The translations under genes were made by a program, and so were the position numbers. Shown in pieces: positions 11,409 through 24,158 of a stretch of DNA of 64,000 nt (the first letter of the stretch is position 1; every line of letters begins with the position of its first letter). The notes beneath the pieces were generated by a model that worked only from the letters and a program-made list of their open reading frames with translations, did no database searches and was not told where the DNA came from. The stretch is from Auriscalpium vulgare (lineage: Eukaryota > Basidiomycota > Agaricomycetes > Russulales > Auriscalpiaceae): NCBI GenBank assembly GCA_019915015.1, contig JAHBBC010000006.1:1302001-1366000 (forward strand). Direction: 5' to 3'.

Positions 11409-11597
11409 AAGGCCATTGTCGATTCGTAGGCATAGGAAATGGGACTGTACCCTGGATTTATGTATCGACGCACTCAATATCCCTTCACATGTCTTTGATT
11501 TACCTCGCGAGACAGCAGAATCCAGGGCACGATTCCTCTGCATGCTGTCGATGTACTTTTTTACAGGCTGCTAATACTTCGCAATACGCAAGATCTC

Positions 11598-12950
<1,353 letters not shown>

Positions 12951-13325
12951 CGATGTGAGTGTCAGTGTACAGGTTGAAGGGCAAGAGAAATGGGGGCAGG
13001 ATAGACGTCCGATGAGATGAGGTCATGATTCGGCCGATGGACCCGATGCTATAGGGTCGATTTTTTAAATTACAAAACTTGGTCTGTAGCACCAAATGAT
13101 GGGACAGTCTCATATTCGACTTTCAAGAGTTCAAACTCGGACTCCAGGCGTGTGCTATGAGTATGACAGCTTCAGCTATGTTTTCGCCGTTTAAGAGGTG
13201 CGTGGGAAGAGTGAGCATCTTTATATAGGTCCATGCTAAAATGGTCCATGGACCGTGCACGCGCTTGACCCTAATCCAAAAATTCCCTGCAACCCCATCC
13301 AAATTCCACCTCTTCAAATCACTCT
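12951..13325. promoter_or_regulatory. Divergent promoter between LEU2 and NOB1
   Basis: About 375 bases shared by the two upstream regions. A TTTATATAGG element at about 13220-13229 lies near 100 bases before the NOB1 ATG and may act as its TATA box. No further gene seen. Confidence 0.45.
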
Positions 13326-14911
13326 ATGGCGTCTGCAGAACCACCAAAATACGCGTGCAAGACGCTAGTGCTCGATGCCGGGCCGCTGCTATCCCTGTCG
13401 CCCCTGCGGGGGCTCGCCGAAACCTACGTGACCGTGCCCCAAGTCCTCGACGAGCTGCGCGACAAACGCGCGCGCGAACACTTTGAGCAGCTCGCGCTCA
13501 CCACGGGCGTGCATGTTAAGATCCAGTCGCCGGATGCAGCGTCGCTGGCCCATGGTGCGCATTACTGGGCGTGCGCAGAGATGATTTAATGGCGTTTGCA
13601 GTTATCCAGTTTGCAAAGAAGACCGGAGACTATTCCGTGCTGTCGCATCCGGATCTGTGCGTGCTCGCGTTGACGTATGCGTTGAATGAACAAGAGAAGA
13701 AGATCGCATCGGTCAAGGTATGTCTATGATGTTTTGCAGGCTGTGGTTTTAATCGGACGCGACATGTCAGTCAGAAAACACATCTCCTAGTGCGGCAGCG
13801 ACGGACTTGGAGACATCCGCTGCAGCTGAAGAGGCCTTGGCTGAACATCTAGCTGAATCTAGTGTGTCCGACGAAGGGCTCACTGACAAAAAGCCGACTG
13901 AGCATACGGAAGGAGAGGAGATCAGCGCCCTTGAAGGAGACGGCGCCGGTGACGCTATCGCCGATGCTGATTTGGAAGAGAGGGAGCCCCTTGACGTCGA
14001 GCTGCAGCCGCTGCAAGAGAGCAGGGATTCACACACGTCCGACAAGCCAGAAAAAGAATCGCCGACACCCAACTCCAATCCCCAGTCAAGGTCTCCTCCC
14101 CCTCCAATATACGACGATCCATCCGATGATGACGACGGCGAGGGCGAATGGATCACTCCCTCGAACGTTTCTACGCATAAATCCCGCGCTATGGGACTCA
14201 CCCCGTCTGCATCCGCAAAGAAGGGGATGACGAAGGAGACGGTCCCAGTGGGATGCATGACGGCCGATTTTGCCATGCAGAACGTGCTCTTGCAAATGAG
14301 CCTCAATCTCATCGGCACCGAGGGCAAGAAGATCGAGAAGGTCAAAACCTGGGTGCTTCGTTGCCATGCATGCTTCAAGTGAGTCCGGCATCGTCTGATT
14401 TGCAAGACCATGCTGACGGCGCCCTAGGATCTGCAAGGACTCGTCAAAGAAATTCTGCCCATCATGTGGCAACTCGACTCTCATGCGCGCGTCCGTCACC
14501 CTCTCGTCGCCGACCGCAGCCCAGGACGCGCCTGTCATGCAGGTACATCTCAAGAAGAACTTCCAATACAACACACGAGGCACGATCTACTCCATACCGT
14601 CACCAAAATCCGGCAATGCGAAGACCGGCAGCGGTGAGGGCCTCATCCTCCGCGAGGACCAGACGGCGTTCATGCGTGCGGAGAAACGGGCGGATGCGCA
14701 GAGGCAGAAGGACGAGAAGAAGATGCTCAGCGGAGCGTTGGCGAATGGCGGGAAGCAGCTGAACGTTGGGAGCTGGATGGATCCTGATTGGATTCCAGAC
14801 ATCATCAGCGCAGGGCCAAGTGGTAAGGGGAGAAATGTCAAAGGCCACGGCGATCTCCCGACCATTGGCTACGGTCGCAAAAATCCTAACGAGCGCAAGC
14901 GTCATAAGTAG
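13326..14911 (+). CDS. NOB1: 20S pre-rRNA endonuclease NOB1
   Basis: Cleaves the 3' end of 18S rRNA (site D) in late 40S assembly. Exons 13326-13554, 13602-13717, 13771-14378, 14428-14911 give 478 aa. The PIN domain is N-terminal: D17 in LVLDAGPLL, PQVLDELRD, and AHVIQFAKKTGDYSVLSHPD, which crosses the first splice and includes the acidic active-site residues. A long acidic insert (about residues 116-255; Glu/Asp/Ser rich) follows. The zinc ribbon CHACFK...FCPSCGN is split by intron 3 and restored by the splice. The C-terminal region has RGTIYSIPSPK and ends in the basic tail NPNERKRHK, as in NOB1. Convergent with ARPC3. Confidence 0.94.
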
Positions 14912-15007
14912 ACCTTTGGTGATCGACTTGTTTCAGCGCGTGATCTCTCGGGGATGTTGTACAGTAGATGGTAGAATTGATTTTGTTGTACACACTGCTG
15001 CGTTGAT

Positions 15008-15723
15008 CTACGACCCAAGACTCCTGTTCATGAAACGCCTCTTCTGGAAGGACAGCCACCACTTGCTGGGCTTGCCAGTGCCATCGGCGTAGAGGCGTTC
15101 GATCAGCCTAGCCGCCAACTCCTGACGCGCCTGCGTGAGGTACTGGCGAAGGTAGTCTGCGAGAGATATACCATTAGCATGCGCGGCAATGCGGAAGTGA
15201 CTGCGCAGCGCACCAGCATCTGCGCGACTACCGGGAACAGCATAGTGCGCATTCAGCGGGAAGTTCGCATCTCCTGGGACCGGGAAGTTGTCGACAGCGA
15301 GGGTATTGAGCGTCTTTACGGCTTCGATCTGCGTGGGCACGGTGCGCGCTGTGCCGATCTTGGCGAGGCAGTCGGAGACGAAGAGGATGAGGATGATGAG
15401 CAGGCGGTCGGCAGGGCCCTTGATCTCGAAGTTGCGGAAGAGGGAGTTGGCGCGGAAGAGATCGAGAGTTTCATCAATGATGTCGGACTGTGAGGCGTCT
15501 GAGGAAACATTTGCGTGAATCAACAGAGTGCCGAGGATTGCAGGGTTCCGAAGACATACCTAAGGTCGGTGCTGGTCCGCGGATCCTGGTCTTTATAGGG
15601 AAGACGCCGACGTTGCCAACCTGTCGTACATCGAGGTCTTCGTTGAGAGACGAGTGATAAGCCTAGTATCGAGACGTTTGAGCTGGATAGATCAGTTCGA
15701 GCAGTTGGAGGACGTACGGGCAT
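15008..15723 (-). CDS. ARPC3: Arp2/3 complex subunit 3 (p21-Arc)
   Basis: Subunit of the Arp2/3 complex that nucleates branched actin filaments, for example at endocytic patches. Exons 15723-15718, 15662-15560 and 15498-15008 give 199 aa; typical length is near 180. The first coding exon is just ATGCCC; splicing yields MPAYHSSLNEDLDVRQVGNV, matching the invariant MPAYHS start of the family. Further matches: VFPIKTRIRGPAP, DIIDETLDLFRANSLFRNFE, NFPVPGDANFPLNAHY, and the C-terminal PSKWWLSFQKRRFMNRSL. Extra residues lie in the TARTVPTQIEAVK and VPGSRADAGALRSH loops. Divergent from the YVC1-type gene with only 161 bp between the two ATGs. Confidence 0.95.
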
Positions 15724-15884
15724 GGTGGATGTGAAGGAGGCACTGCGCAAACGAGGGCAAACACGGCGCGACGCGCTCTAGTTCTCCTTCGGGACGCCAT
15801 TCCGTCACCGGTTCAGTTCCCCGCACCACAAGCTTGGACGCGTCTCTCCTCCCTCCTCTCTCCCAACCACCTCCTGTGGCAGTC

Positions 15885-18874
15885 ATGGACCCGGACGATG
15901 ATGTCTCTATTGGTTCCGTCAAGTCCGTGCAGCCCACCTCGGACACCCTTGCCAGTGCGTATGTTTGCATGTTCTCCGCAATAGCTTCCGATCATGTTTA
16001 CAGAACTTGTGAAGCGCTTGCGCGCGCTCACCCTTGCTCTGGTGCCTCTCGAAGTCTCCACGCAAAGCGTCAACGATCCCACCAGCAGGATAATCACGCC
16101 TCAGGTGATTAGCGCGTACCGTCAAGCAGCAGGGGACCTTGTAGAGGCGGTAAGCGCCATCTTTCTGGCCAGTGCTCGAAGAGAAGCTGAGCTTCCATTG
16201 CACTGGCCCCAGCTTCCTTACTGTCTTCTTCGTGCACGCCATGACTTCATCGTCGAGTCCAATCGCAATGCTGCTGACTATGGCGAGAACCGGGGACGGG
16301 GTATGGATTTGCTCACACCAAGTCGTGTGCCAATAGTACTCACGTTTCCGTGCGCCAAACAGCTGCGGCTTGCGAGGTCCTCGCCCGTCGAATAGTCCAT
16401 CAAGCGCCGCAAGACAGGATAACTACAATTATGTCCACGCGATACAAATTCCGGCAGCCAGACGGAGACATCGAACTCTCAAGTGCTCTTGAAGTTGCCA
16501 TCGACTCGCATTGGTATGCTACTCGTCTGCGTCTCATAGCTGCCCTTGGTGAATAGATGTAAATACCCTCAGCACTATTTTCCTGTCGTCAAGCGAGGCG
16601 CAAGATGGTACGCTGACAGCAACATTCATGCCTGTCCGGCATCTGGTCTGACCCGGTTTTCCCCCAGTTGTCAGCTACCTGTGGCGTGGAGAGCTCGTGC
16701 AGAAAAACAACGCAGATCATGACATCGATTGTCAGTCATGCTCTCCTGCGCGGCCTTGTCTTTGACGAACCGTGACTAGATCTCGCCTACCACGAGCATA
16801 CTGGTCATTCCTACAACGATCACCTGGATCCAGCTCGTGTTGGCGTCCCTCGGCAAGCGTTACGCATGCGTACATGACTGCCTTAAAACTCACGATAATA
16901 CTGTAATTTTAGGTACCAGAATGCCCTTCGGACGTTGATATGGCTCTTCTTCCTTGGCGTGTATTCCCAAGCTGGTCAGTATTCATGACAGCATTCCCCG
17001 GCCATACATTGAGACAAAGTCTGGTAGTGCGGGAGCCACTGGATCGGTTGGACCCTCTCCACAATCATTTGGACCCATATGAGCTTGTGCTCTATGTAAT
17101 GAGCTTGGCCTTCATTCTCGACAGTACGCCCGCGATCTCTGTCGCTTAACTCTCCGCATATCGGACTGAAGCGCGCCATGATAGATTTTAACAAAGTCTG
17201 TGTTCCGCTTACATCACATACGTTGTCCTGCTCACGAGCGCGTTCCGTAGATTTGGAAAACCCTCCGCTTTGCCACCTACCGCGCATTCGGATTCTGGAA
17301 TGTCATTGCCCTCCTCACCGACTCGTTATTCCTAGCTGCATTTGTGCTGCGGATTGTAGGGCTGGCATCACATCCACCGCAGTCTGATAGCATGCGTCTG
17401 CATAGCTTCCAGGTGCTGAGTTTCGCTTCCCCTTTTATATGGTGCGTTCCCACACGAAGTTCTGCACGATTGGAACTGACACGTTACTCTTAGGATGAGT
17501 GCGTGGCTACTATAGTGTACTTTACGCATCGTGCTAACGCATCATAGAATTGATCACCGTATTCGACGGATGGAAGTGCGTCACAAACGATTGTTATGGC
17601 TCCACCTTCGGCTCACATGGATTTCGTAGGTATATTGGAACAATGCAAATCTGCGTGGCTCGTATGCTGCGCGAGTCAGGCATCTTCTTTGCGGTGCGTA
17701 GACTTTCTTTCCCACACATTGCGTTTCAAACTGACCTCCTTGTAGTTGCTTTCGGTCTTGGGCATAGGTTTCTTGCAAGGGCTCTATGCGCTCGACGCTG
17801 CCGATGGTCAGACAGAGTCGACAGGCTCGGTAAGGACTTACCTGCTTCGTTCGTACAAGCACGTTTACTGACAGGCTGTCCAGGTTGTCCACGCCATGGT
17901 GCAGGCGTTGTTACAGTATGCTCGTTCGCACATCTCCGTATGCAATTCTGCTCACTCTGGTCTGCAGAGCGCCAGACTACGACAAGTTCTCGGTCAGGTC
18001 TGTCCTCTCGTCTCTCGGCTCACTCATCCCTTTGCTAAAATTCACGTTCCGCAGCCCTGCGGGACTCATTCTTTACTATTTCTGGAACGTCGTCACTGCG
18101 ATCGTGCTCCTCAACGTTCTCATCTCTTTGTTTTCATCTGCGTACTCGGACGTGCGTGTCTCATCATCCGGGCCACCGACTTCACTGAAATCTGTGTAAT
18201 GAGCATAGGTGGTTGAGGATGCAGAGGCCGAGTACCTCGCATTCTTCGCTGGCAAAGCAGTGGCGATGATACGCGCCCCCGACTCTTATGTGTACCCTGC
18301 GCCCTTCAATCTGGTGGAGATATTTTTCGTCGCACCGCTGGAGTACGTCTTCTCTCATCTTGTCTTCCATAGTCATTCTGAAGACACGTGTCTTAGGCCG
18401 TTCCTCCCGTCCCGTGCATATGCCAAGGTTCGTCGACTGTCCATTTGCTGCTGGCAGCGATCCTTAAATTTCGATTTTGACCCCAGTACAATCGCTTCGT
18501 GATGACCATCATTTTCTTCGTCCCCCTAACCATCATCGCGCTCTACGAAGCGGCCGCCCTGTCCACCAGCCGCAAGTGGCTCGAGGACTTCATCACCTCC
18601 CCGCTTGAGGATGTGGACAATCCGAACGCCCGCGATCCTGTGGTGGAGGGCGAGGACGCCGACAATGGAATCCAAATCAGCAAAGTGAAGTTTGAGGACC
18701 TCGTAAAGTCGTTCCCGAATACGCTCCAGGTGCGCATGGCTCGTCGTGTGAGTTACTAGGTGCTGATACAATATTCGTGCGATTTAGTCGAGTGAGGCGA
18801 ACATCGTGGGGGAGATACAGGCGCTGAAGGAGAGGGTGGAGATACTCGTCAAAGCGCTGGAGGCGAGCCGGTAG
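15885..18874 (+). CDS. YVC1: Vacuolar TRP-type cation channel, YVC1-like
   Basis: TRP-family calcium-permeable channel of the vacuole. About 22 small exons join in frame. Segments in order: KLVKRLRALTLALVPLEV; AACEVLARRIVHQAP; YQNALRTLIWLFFLGVYSQA (span); YELVLYVMSLAFILDNFNKI; FGFWNVIALLTDSLFLAAFV (span); FIWMKLITVFDGWKYIGTMQ; LLSVLGIGFLQGLYALDAAD (span); YDKFSVSPAGLILYYFWNVV with TAIVLLNVLISLFSSAYSDV (pore-distal S6 and TRP-like exit); NRFVMTIIFFVPLTIIALYE (late hydrophobic segment); and a short C-terminal coiled coil ending ALKERVEILVKALEASR. Two inferred microexons (17185-17195, 11 nt; 17494-17498, 5 nt) are required to keep the frame. Start taken as the ATG at 15885, 161 bp from ARPC3. 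Known yeast YVC1 releases vacuolar Ca2+ on osmotic shock; that role here is inference. Confidence 0.88.
17185..17195 (+). other. 11 nt microexon of the YVC1-like gene
   Basis: ATTTTAACAAA between an AG at 17183-17184 and GT at 17196. The exon before ends in phase 1 at 17123 and the exon after (from 17251, IWKTLRFATYRAFGFW) needs phase 0. Joining them directly gives a wrong frame. The microexon restores the frame and adds NFNK. Confidence 0.7.
17494..17498 (+). other. 5 nt microexon of the YVC1-like gene
   Basis: GATGA, flanked by TTAG at 17490-17493 and GTGCGT from 17499. Exon before ends in phase 2 at 17441; exon after starts at 17548. Direct joining makes a TGA stop, and reading on from 17494 meets TAG. 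With the five bases the protein reads FIWMKLITVFDGWK, which fits the family. Confidence 0.65.
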
Positions 18875-18998
18875 GTTTGGACACTGGACAATCTGGAATA
18901 ATATCTCGACACGTCTTTACGAATTTGATGATAGTACTATTGATACACATTTCTTGGTGATACATATGATGCTGCTGAAGGATAGGTATCAGAAGTTT

Positions 18999-19792
18999 TC
19001 AAAGCGGGCGGCGTTGTCGGCCGTGGATTCGCGGGTCAGATGCGTGAGGACGCCCATAGCTTTGACGAAGAAAGGTCGGATCTCGTTGATCTCCATCGAG
19101 CACAGGTTGGGTAACTGTTCGCGAGGTCAGTCATTTCATTCGGAAATATGATTGGAAGAGTGGATGCACGCTCAGCTCGCTGTGGTCGATCTTCTGCAGA
19201 CCGTCGCGCGACTTGGCCTGGCGCGCCTCGCGGATGTCTTTCAGCAAAGAGCGAATCTTGTCGGGGTTCTGAATATCATCAGATGCACTGCAGTACGCAA
19301 GCGGTCGTCAGAGACGCCACACGAGGAGGGTAGCAGCAGCCCGGGAGCGCACATGTCCAGCAACAGCTTCGCGATCTCAGAGAAGCGGAACGGCAGCTGG
19401 GAGAACTCCGAGCGCGACGTCTCCTGCGTGAGGCGTTCCTGCAGAAACTCTGGTTGACATGAGCGCGTGCACAGGACGCAGTGGGGCGACCGCACGCACC
19501 GACGTTAAGCCATTCGGGCGCGACGATGTGGCACTTTCTCTTGAGCTTGAGATTCATCGCCATCCATATGGGGACCTTGGACTTGGCCGGTGGGCGAAGG
19601 GGTCCATACGCGCCCTGCATATGGAGCATCATGAGGTTTTCGCTCGCTGGGTAGACGGAGACGGAGACGGACGGATATGAAGGCGGTGCGCTCCATCGCG
19701 ATGAGCGGGACGATCTCGATGAGCTGCTCGGAGGCGATGAGCTCGAGCTCGGGCGGGGAGACGGTGTCGCGGAGGGCTGCGGGGAGAGCCAT
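18999..19792 (-). CDS. PSF2: GINS complex subunit PSF2
   Basis: Subunit of the GINS tetramer, which with CDC45 and MCM2-7 forms the replicative helicase. Exons run from the ATG at 19792 and split as: MALPAALRDTVSPPELELIA through ERTAFIS; GAYGPLRPPAKSKVPIWMAM with KRKCHIVAPEWLNV; EFLQERLTQETSRSEFSQLP with FRFSEIAKLLLD; IASDDIQNPDKIRSLLKDIR with EARQAKSRDGLQKIDHSELS; LPNLCSMEINEIRPFFVKAM to the stop at 18999. All five pieces match PSF2 in order, including the final NEIRPFF...MG. The protein is close to the usual 200 aa. Convergent with the YVC1-type gene, 124 bp between stops. Confidence 0.93.
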
Positions 19793-20828
19793 GAGTCGTC
19801 GCAGTTGTACTACTGTAGTGACAAGTAGTACTAGACTGCGGTCCGGGTAAACGACGCGTTGTTGATAGATGTTGACGCGACTCTGCGCCTCGACGTGTTC
19901 CGATCGCAATTACTTGGTTCTCTCCTTGCCAATGTACAGTGCATGTCTAAGTACAGGAAACAGTTGGCCACCATCGTGGACACAATGGCCTTCTGCACGC
20001 CACTGGTTGGCGCACCCGTCATTTGCAGCCCGGGGTAAGAAATTTCTGGTAAAGAGTCTCCTCGAGGTGTCTGGCAAGTTCTTGTCCTTGTCCACCACTT
20101 TTGCACCCATCCTTCCCCTTCAAGTCTAAGGCGATCTCGTACTGGGCCGTTGCCATCCTCACCCCCGACAAGCATGCCGCGAGTGACCTCGCGTAGGGGG
20201 ATAGATTTCGCTTGGGAGGGCACGCACGGCCCCACGCGATGTCTGCGGCAAGACCACGCTTTGGCCGCCAGACGGGATGCAAGAAATCTTCTGCGCTGAG
20301 CTCGTCGTCTGCGGCGTATCCGCTTTACGCACGAGGCCGTCGGGCCTTCATGTTCGGTTGTTGTCTTCGAGTGTCGTTTTGTTGCTCTTTGGTAGGGTAG
20401 GGGGAGGCAAGACATTCTGTGAGCTAGGTGAGCGTATATACACTGCTGGCCCAGCTAGTTCTCGTTTGAGCTACGTCTCGGGCCTCGTAGATATTTCGAA
20501 TTGCGATTTTTGTCGGTGTCTGCAGGGAGGCCACGTCGGCTGTGATTGCCTTGTGTCTGCATCATATTTACGTTCAGCGGGAACAACGTAGTCATTTCAT
20601 GCTAAGTACGCCGTGTTGCAGCGTCTTCCAGCCAGCGCAAGTGAGGGGCCGGCGAACGTCTGACTGAGTGAGTCTGCCACGGGTGTCGTCGCGTGGATGG
20701 ACGCGCAATCAGGGACGCGTGCCTGGGAGCTCCAAAGATACCGCCGCGACCGATTGCAGGGCCGACGCTCTCTCTTGCGCCCACCACCACCACCTCCTCC
20801 TCCTCCCACCACACACCACACTTGACCA
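19793..20828. promoter_or_regulatory. Divergent intergenic region
   Basis: About 1 kb between the PSF2 ATG (minus) and the thioredoxin-like ATG (plus). Frames here are short and do not splice into anything recognisable. A strong pyrimidine tract with repeated CCTCCT lies at about 20783-20812, just before the plus-strand ATG. A further short gene cannot be ruled out but is not supported. Confidence 0.45.
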
Positions 20829-22022
20829 ATGCTCCCCGCCCTCGTCCTCGCCGCCCTCGCGTGCGCCGCACCCGCCCGCGCACAGTACTTCTCCCAGGGC
20901 TGGACACCGGGACAGCCCGTCCCCACCGCCGCCTCCGAATTCCCGCCCGACTTTGACCCCAGTCAGCTGCCCCCCGCCGCAGCCCCGCCGAAGCCCTCAA
21001 AGCCCGGCCAGTCCATCTTTAGCCTCGACACCGTGCTGACCGCGGCGCCCGTCGTGGACCTGCTCTCGCGCCTCGGGATCAACATCACCGAGCGGCTCGC
21101 GGCGGCGCACGAGGCCACGAAGCTGCTGTGGGACGAGCGCATACCGCTGATCACGGACGACAACTTCACGGACCTGATTGTGGAGGAGGAGCTTACGCCC
21201 GAGGAGGAGCGCGACCGCGTTTGGCTCCTGATCGTGTGAGCACTTGCGTTTGGTGGTGGTGTGTAGGGTCGTGCTGACGGTGTGCCGCTAGCACGGCGAC
21301 GGCGGCACAGGCGACCGGCGTGTCGGCGTGGGCAGACAAGCAGTTCGACGAGGCGTACAATCTCACCCAGATTGAGGGCGACCTGCCGAATGTCCGCTGG
21401 GGACGCATCGACTACCTCAACGTCACCACGCTCACGACCAAGTGGAGTGTTTGGCAGTCAGTCTCCCCCTTCATAAATTCTCCGTGCGAATATTTGCTCA
21501 AATAATGCAGAGCTCCCATGGTTGTGCTGATCAAGGATAGGGGCATGACTCTGCGCTTCTGGCGCGCCAACAAGATCCGCCTGCGGCCGGAAGCCCTGCG
21601 CGAGTTCCTCAAGTCCGAGGAATGGCAGCACACCCCGCCGTGGTCGACCTCGTTCGCGCCCGGTGGCAGCAGGTGCGCCCTCTCTAGCTGACGCGTTGTC
21701 GCGACTCACATTGTGTATGTCCAGGGAGTTCTTGATGCAATGGCAGGCTGTGTTCATGACCAAGCTCTACAACCTCATGCGCTACCTCCCGCGCTGGGCA
21801 GTGTACATCATCACTGGCGCCCTCGGCAGCGTCATCATTAATATCTTCCACCGCGACGAGAAGTCGAAGCAGGAGAAGGAGGCGAAGGCCAAGGCCAAGA
21901 AGGAGCTCGAGTCCGCCCCTGTGGCTCCGGCGCCCGCTGCGTCGGGATCGAGCACCGGTGTCGCAAAGCCGCAGAGTGCAGCGCCCACGGCGAAGGGCAA
22001 GAGCAAGAAGGGCAAGAAGTAA
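20829..22022 (+). CDS. ER-type thioredoxin-like membrane protein
   Basis: Exons 20829-21235, 21292-21456, 21511-21672 and 21725-22022 give 343 aa. The N-terminus is a signal peptide (MLPALVLAALACAAPARAQ). A thioredoxin-like fold follows (about residues 115-245): DRVWLLIVTATAAQATGVSA, then VRWGRIDYLNVTTLTTKWSV, APMVVLIKDRGMTLRFWRAN, IRLRPEALREFL. The active-site CxxC of oxidoreductases is absent; there is no cysteine at the usual place. A hydrophobic segment (about 266-282, YLPRWAVYIITGALGSVIIN) anchors it, and the tail is Lys/Ala rich, ending KGKSKKGKK. This looks like a non-catalytic TMX-type protein of the secretory pathway. A chaperone or adaptor role is inference. Confidence 0.78.
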
Positions 22023-22293
22023 ACGGGTTGCTTAGTGGTCCGGTGGATGGGATGGATCTATTTTATTTACTGACGACGTGTGCCTAAAATCGCCCACAGC
22101 CGCGGTGTAATTTGCATTGTAACTGACTTGTCTTCCATGTCTGTAATGCATATGCGGATGGTCAAAATTGACATACTGAGGGTTTGGTGAAGTGTGATGA
22201 AGATTAGAGCAGCGTCTGTGGTAGCGCATGCATGACTCTATGTGTACAGCGTGAAGCTCGTGAAGGGTGTTGCTACAGCGAATTGGGATACGA

Positions 22294-23306
22294 TTACTCC
22301 TTGAAAGGATATTCGAACTTGGGCTGGTCCTTGCGGCGCCAAAGCTTGCGTCTGATTGCAATACAAACTCGTCAGGAGTCCGTCCAACAAATCAAACATC
22401 GACGTACTTCTTCTTGGTCGGAAGATGTTCAGCAAACACCTCCACGCAGTGCTCCGCCTTGAACTCCCGGATGAACCGCGGGTCCCACAACTCGCTGGCG
22501 ATACCGAGGTCTTTGCAGCACCTCATGAGCGCATTGCTTTTGCACGCCTCGGTGGCGGTTGGGATGCCGTTCGGGTCGAAGTACTCCTGTTCTCCCCGCG
22601 CAATGCCAACAAGCCTTTGGCAGAGTCAGACCACCGCGTGGGCTATAGCGACGGGCATCTCACCTTCCAAGGCAGACCAGGGCATACTCTCTGCTCACGA
22701 CCTTTGGCCCGACGTTGGTCTCGCTGCGCGGGGCCAGACCCCACCCACCAGGCCCAAAGGCCTTGTTGAGAATCCTCCGATACTTGATTTCGGGCAAGTA
22801 GATCATACCATCTGGACTTGGTATGAGCAGGAAGAACACAGGCCGAAGCCGGCGCGTTGCGCACCAGGCTTCATCTCGATATCCCTGGGATCGATGGGTG
22901 CCATTAGCACCTCCGCCGCCTCCTTCGGGAACGGCTGGCTCGACAGGCCGTGGTAGCTGCGCGACCAGTCCGTGGGTGCGCCGTCGGACGGATTTGTCTC
23001 GAAGAGGGCAGAAGCATCGAGCGAGGCAGACGAAGGCACGCTCTCCGCAGGGGCGCCCACGACCAGCTCGGCGATGGCGGCGACGTCGTCTGCGATCTCC
23101 GTATCGGTGCTAGGGAGCGTGTTCACGGTCGCGGGGTTGCCCTGCGCGGTGCGTGTGCTGGCGCTGGCGGTGGCGGCGGGGGGCGCGCGCTTGGGGGCGG
23201 CGGGACGGGCGGGTGTGTAGGTGCGTGTGCCGACGGTGACATATGTGCGGGAGGCGACGACGGAGCGCAGAGGGGTCTTGAGGGCCCTGAGGGAGAGTGC
23301 AGCCAT
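22294..23306 (-). CDS. MGM101: Mitochondrial genome maintenance protein MGM101
   Basis: Rad52-like single-strand DNA annealing protein of mitochondrial nucleoids, needed for mtDNA upkeep. Exons 23306-22865, 22811-22664, 22614-22408 and 22351-22294 give 284 aa. The first 40 residues are rich in Ala, Arg, Ser and Thr with few acids, a mitochondrial targeting profile. A variable linker follows. The conserved core reads [20 protein letters not shown], then [72 protein letters not shown], and the basic end [18 protein letters not shown]. The last splice is only in frame if the acceptor at 22352 is used. Convergent with the thioredoxin-like gene. Confidence 0.93.
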
Positions 23307-24158
23307 GGCGGTCAGGAGGAGGCTGGTGGCGCCACAGTCGCGTTACGGGGTCGGCCGACGCGCGCATCCAGTTCGGACGTACGACGGGCGAGACGCGCTG
23401 TGCCTTCGCCAACGCTCGTTGCTGTGGTTTCCGTCGCTCGCCTTCGCCTCGCCCGCTAAGATCTTTGAAGCCCATTCAAATGTCGCATCTGGCCCTCTCC
23501 GCTTTCGCTCCCAGCCGCCAGCTGCCAGCTTTGTGTCGCACTGAAACTTCCATTCTGTAGTTGATTCGCCCCTGCGCAGGCGCGAAGGAGGAAGCCTTGG
23601 CTCCTCCACTAGCTTGACACTATGCACCTCACTGGCGCTCTCTGCACCCTCTTCCTCGCACGGGCTTCGCCTGGCTGGCGCATCGTCCAGCCGACGGCAG
23701 CACTAAACGGCAGCATCGCGGGAAAGGGAACAGAAGCTTGAGCTTGTCAGGTCCCACACGAAGGCGAGCCTCAGATACGTCGTGCATCTGGCGCTCGCAC
23801 TCACCGCATTCCCAACACCGTGGAATCTAGCCTCAACCGGGCTTTGCATTCAGGGAACTTTTGCGCCCTGCGCGCTCTTTTGACGGCGCGGAGTGTCTGT
23901 GCAAAGTATGTTCTTGGCCATTTTTCAATTCGGACGCGCCTGCAGAAGCTCTGTGCACTCCTGAGCACCATGAATGGGCCTGCTTTTTCTTATCTATTTG
24001 AGATAAGCCATACATTTCACTTGTGGCGAAGGAGAAGTGGCATTGGCGCCTAGTGCCTGCGCATGACTGATTCTCGAGCGCACTATATATATTGATGGTT
24101 GTTCAGCTGTCATCACAGGCCCAGGAGTTGCGCACCCCTTCCTGCCACTTCGCTGAGA
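23307..24158. promoter_or_regulatory. Divergent intergenic region with TATA box
   Basis: About 850 bases between MGM101 (minus) and the permease (plus). TATATATATT at about 24084-24093, some 65-75 bases before the permease ATG, is a good TATA box. Short frames elsewhere in the region are not convincing. Confidence 0.5.
24084..24093 (+). promoter_or_regulatory. TATA box of the permease gene
   Basis: TATATATATT about 65-75 bases before the ATG at 24159, in the position expected for a fungal TATA element. Confidence 0.55.
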
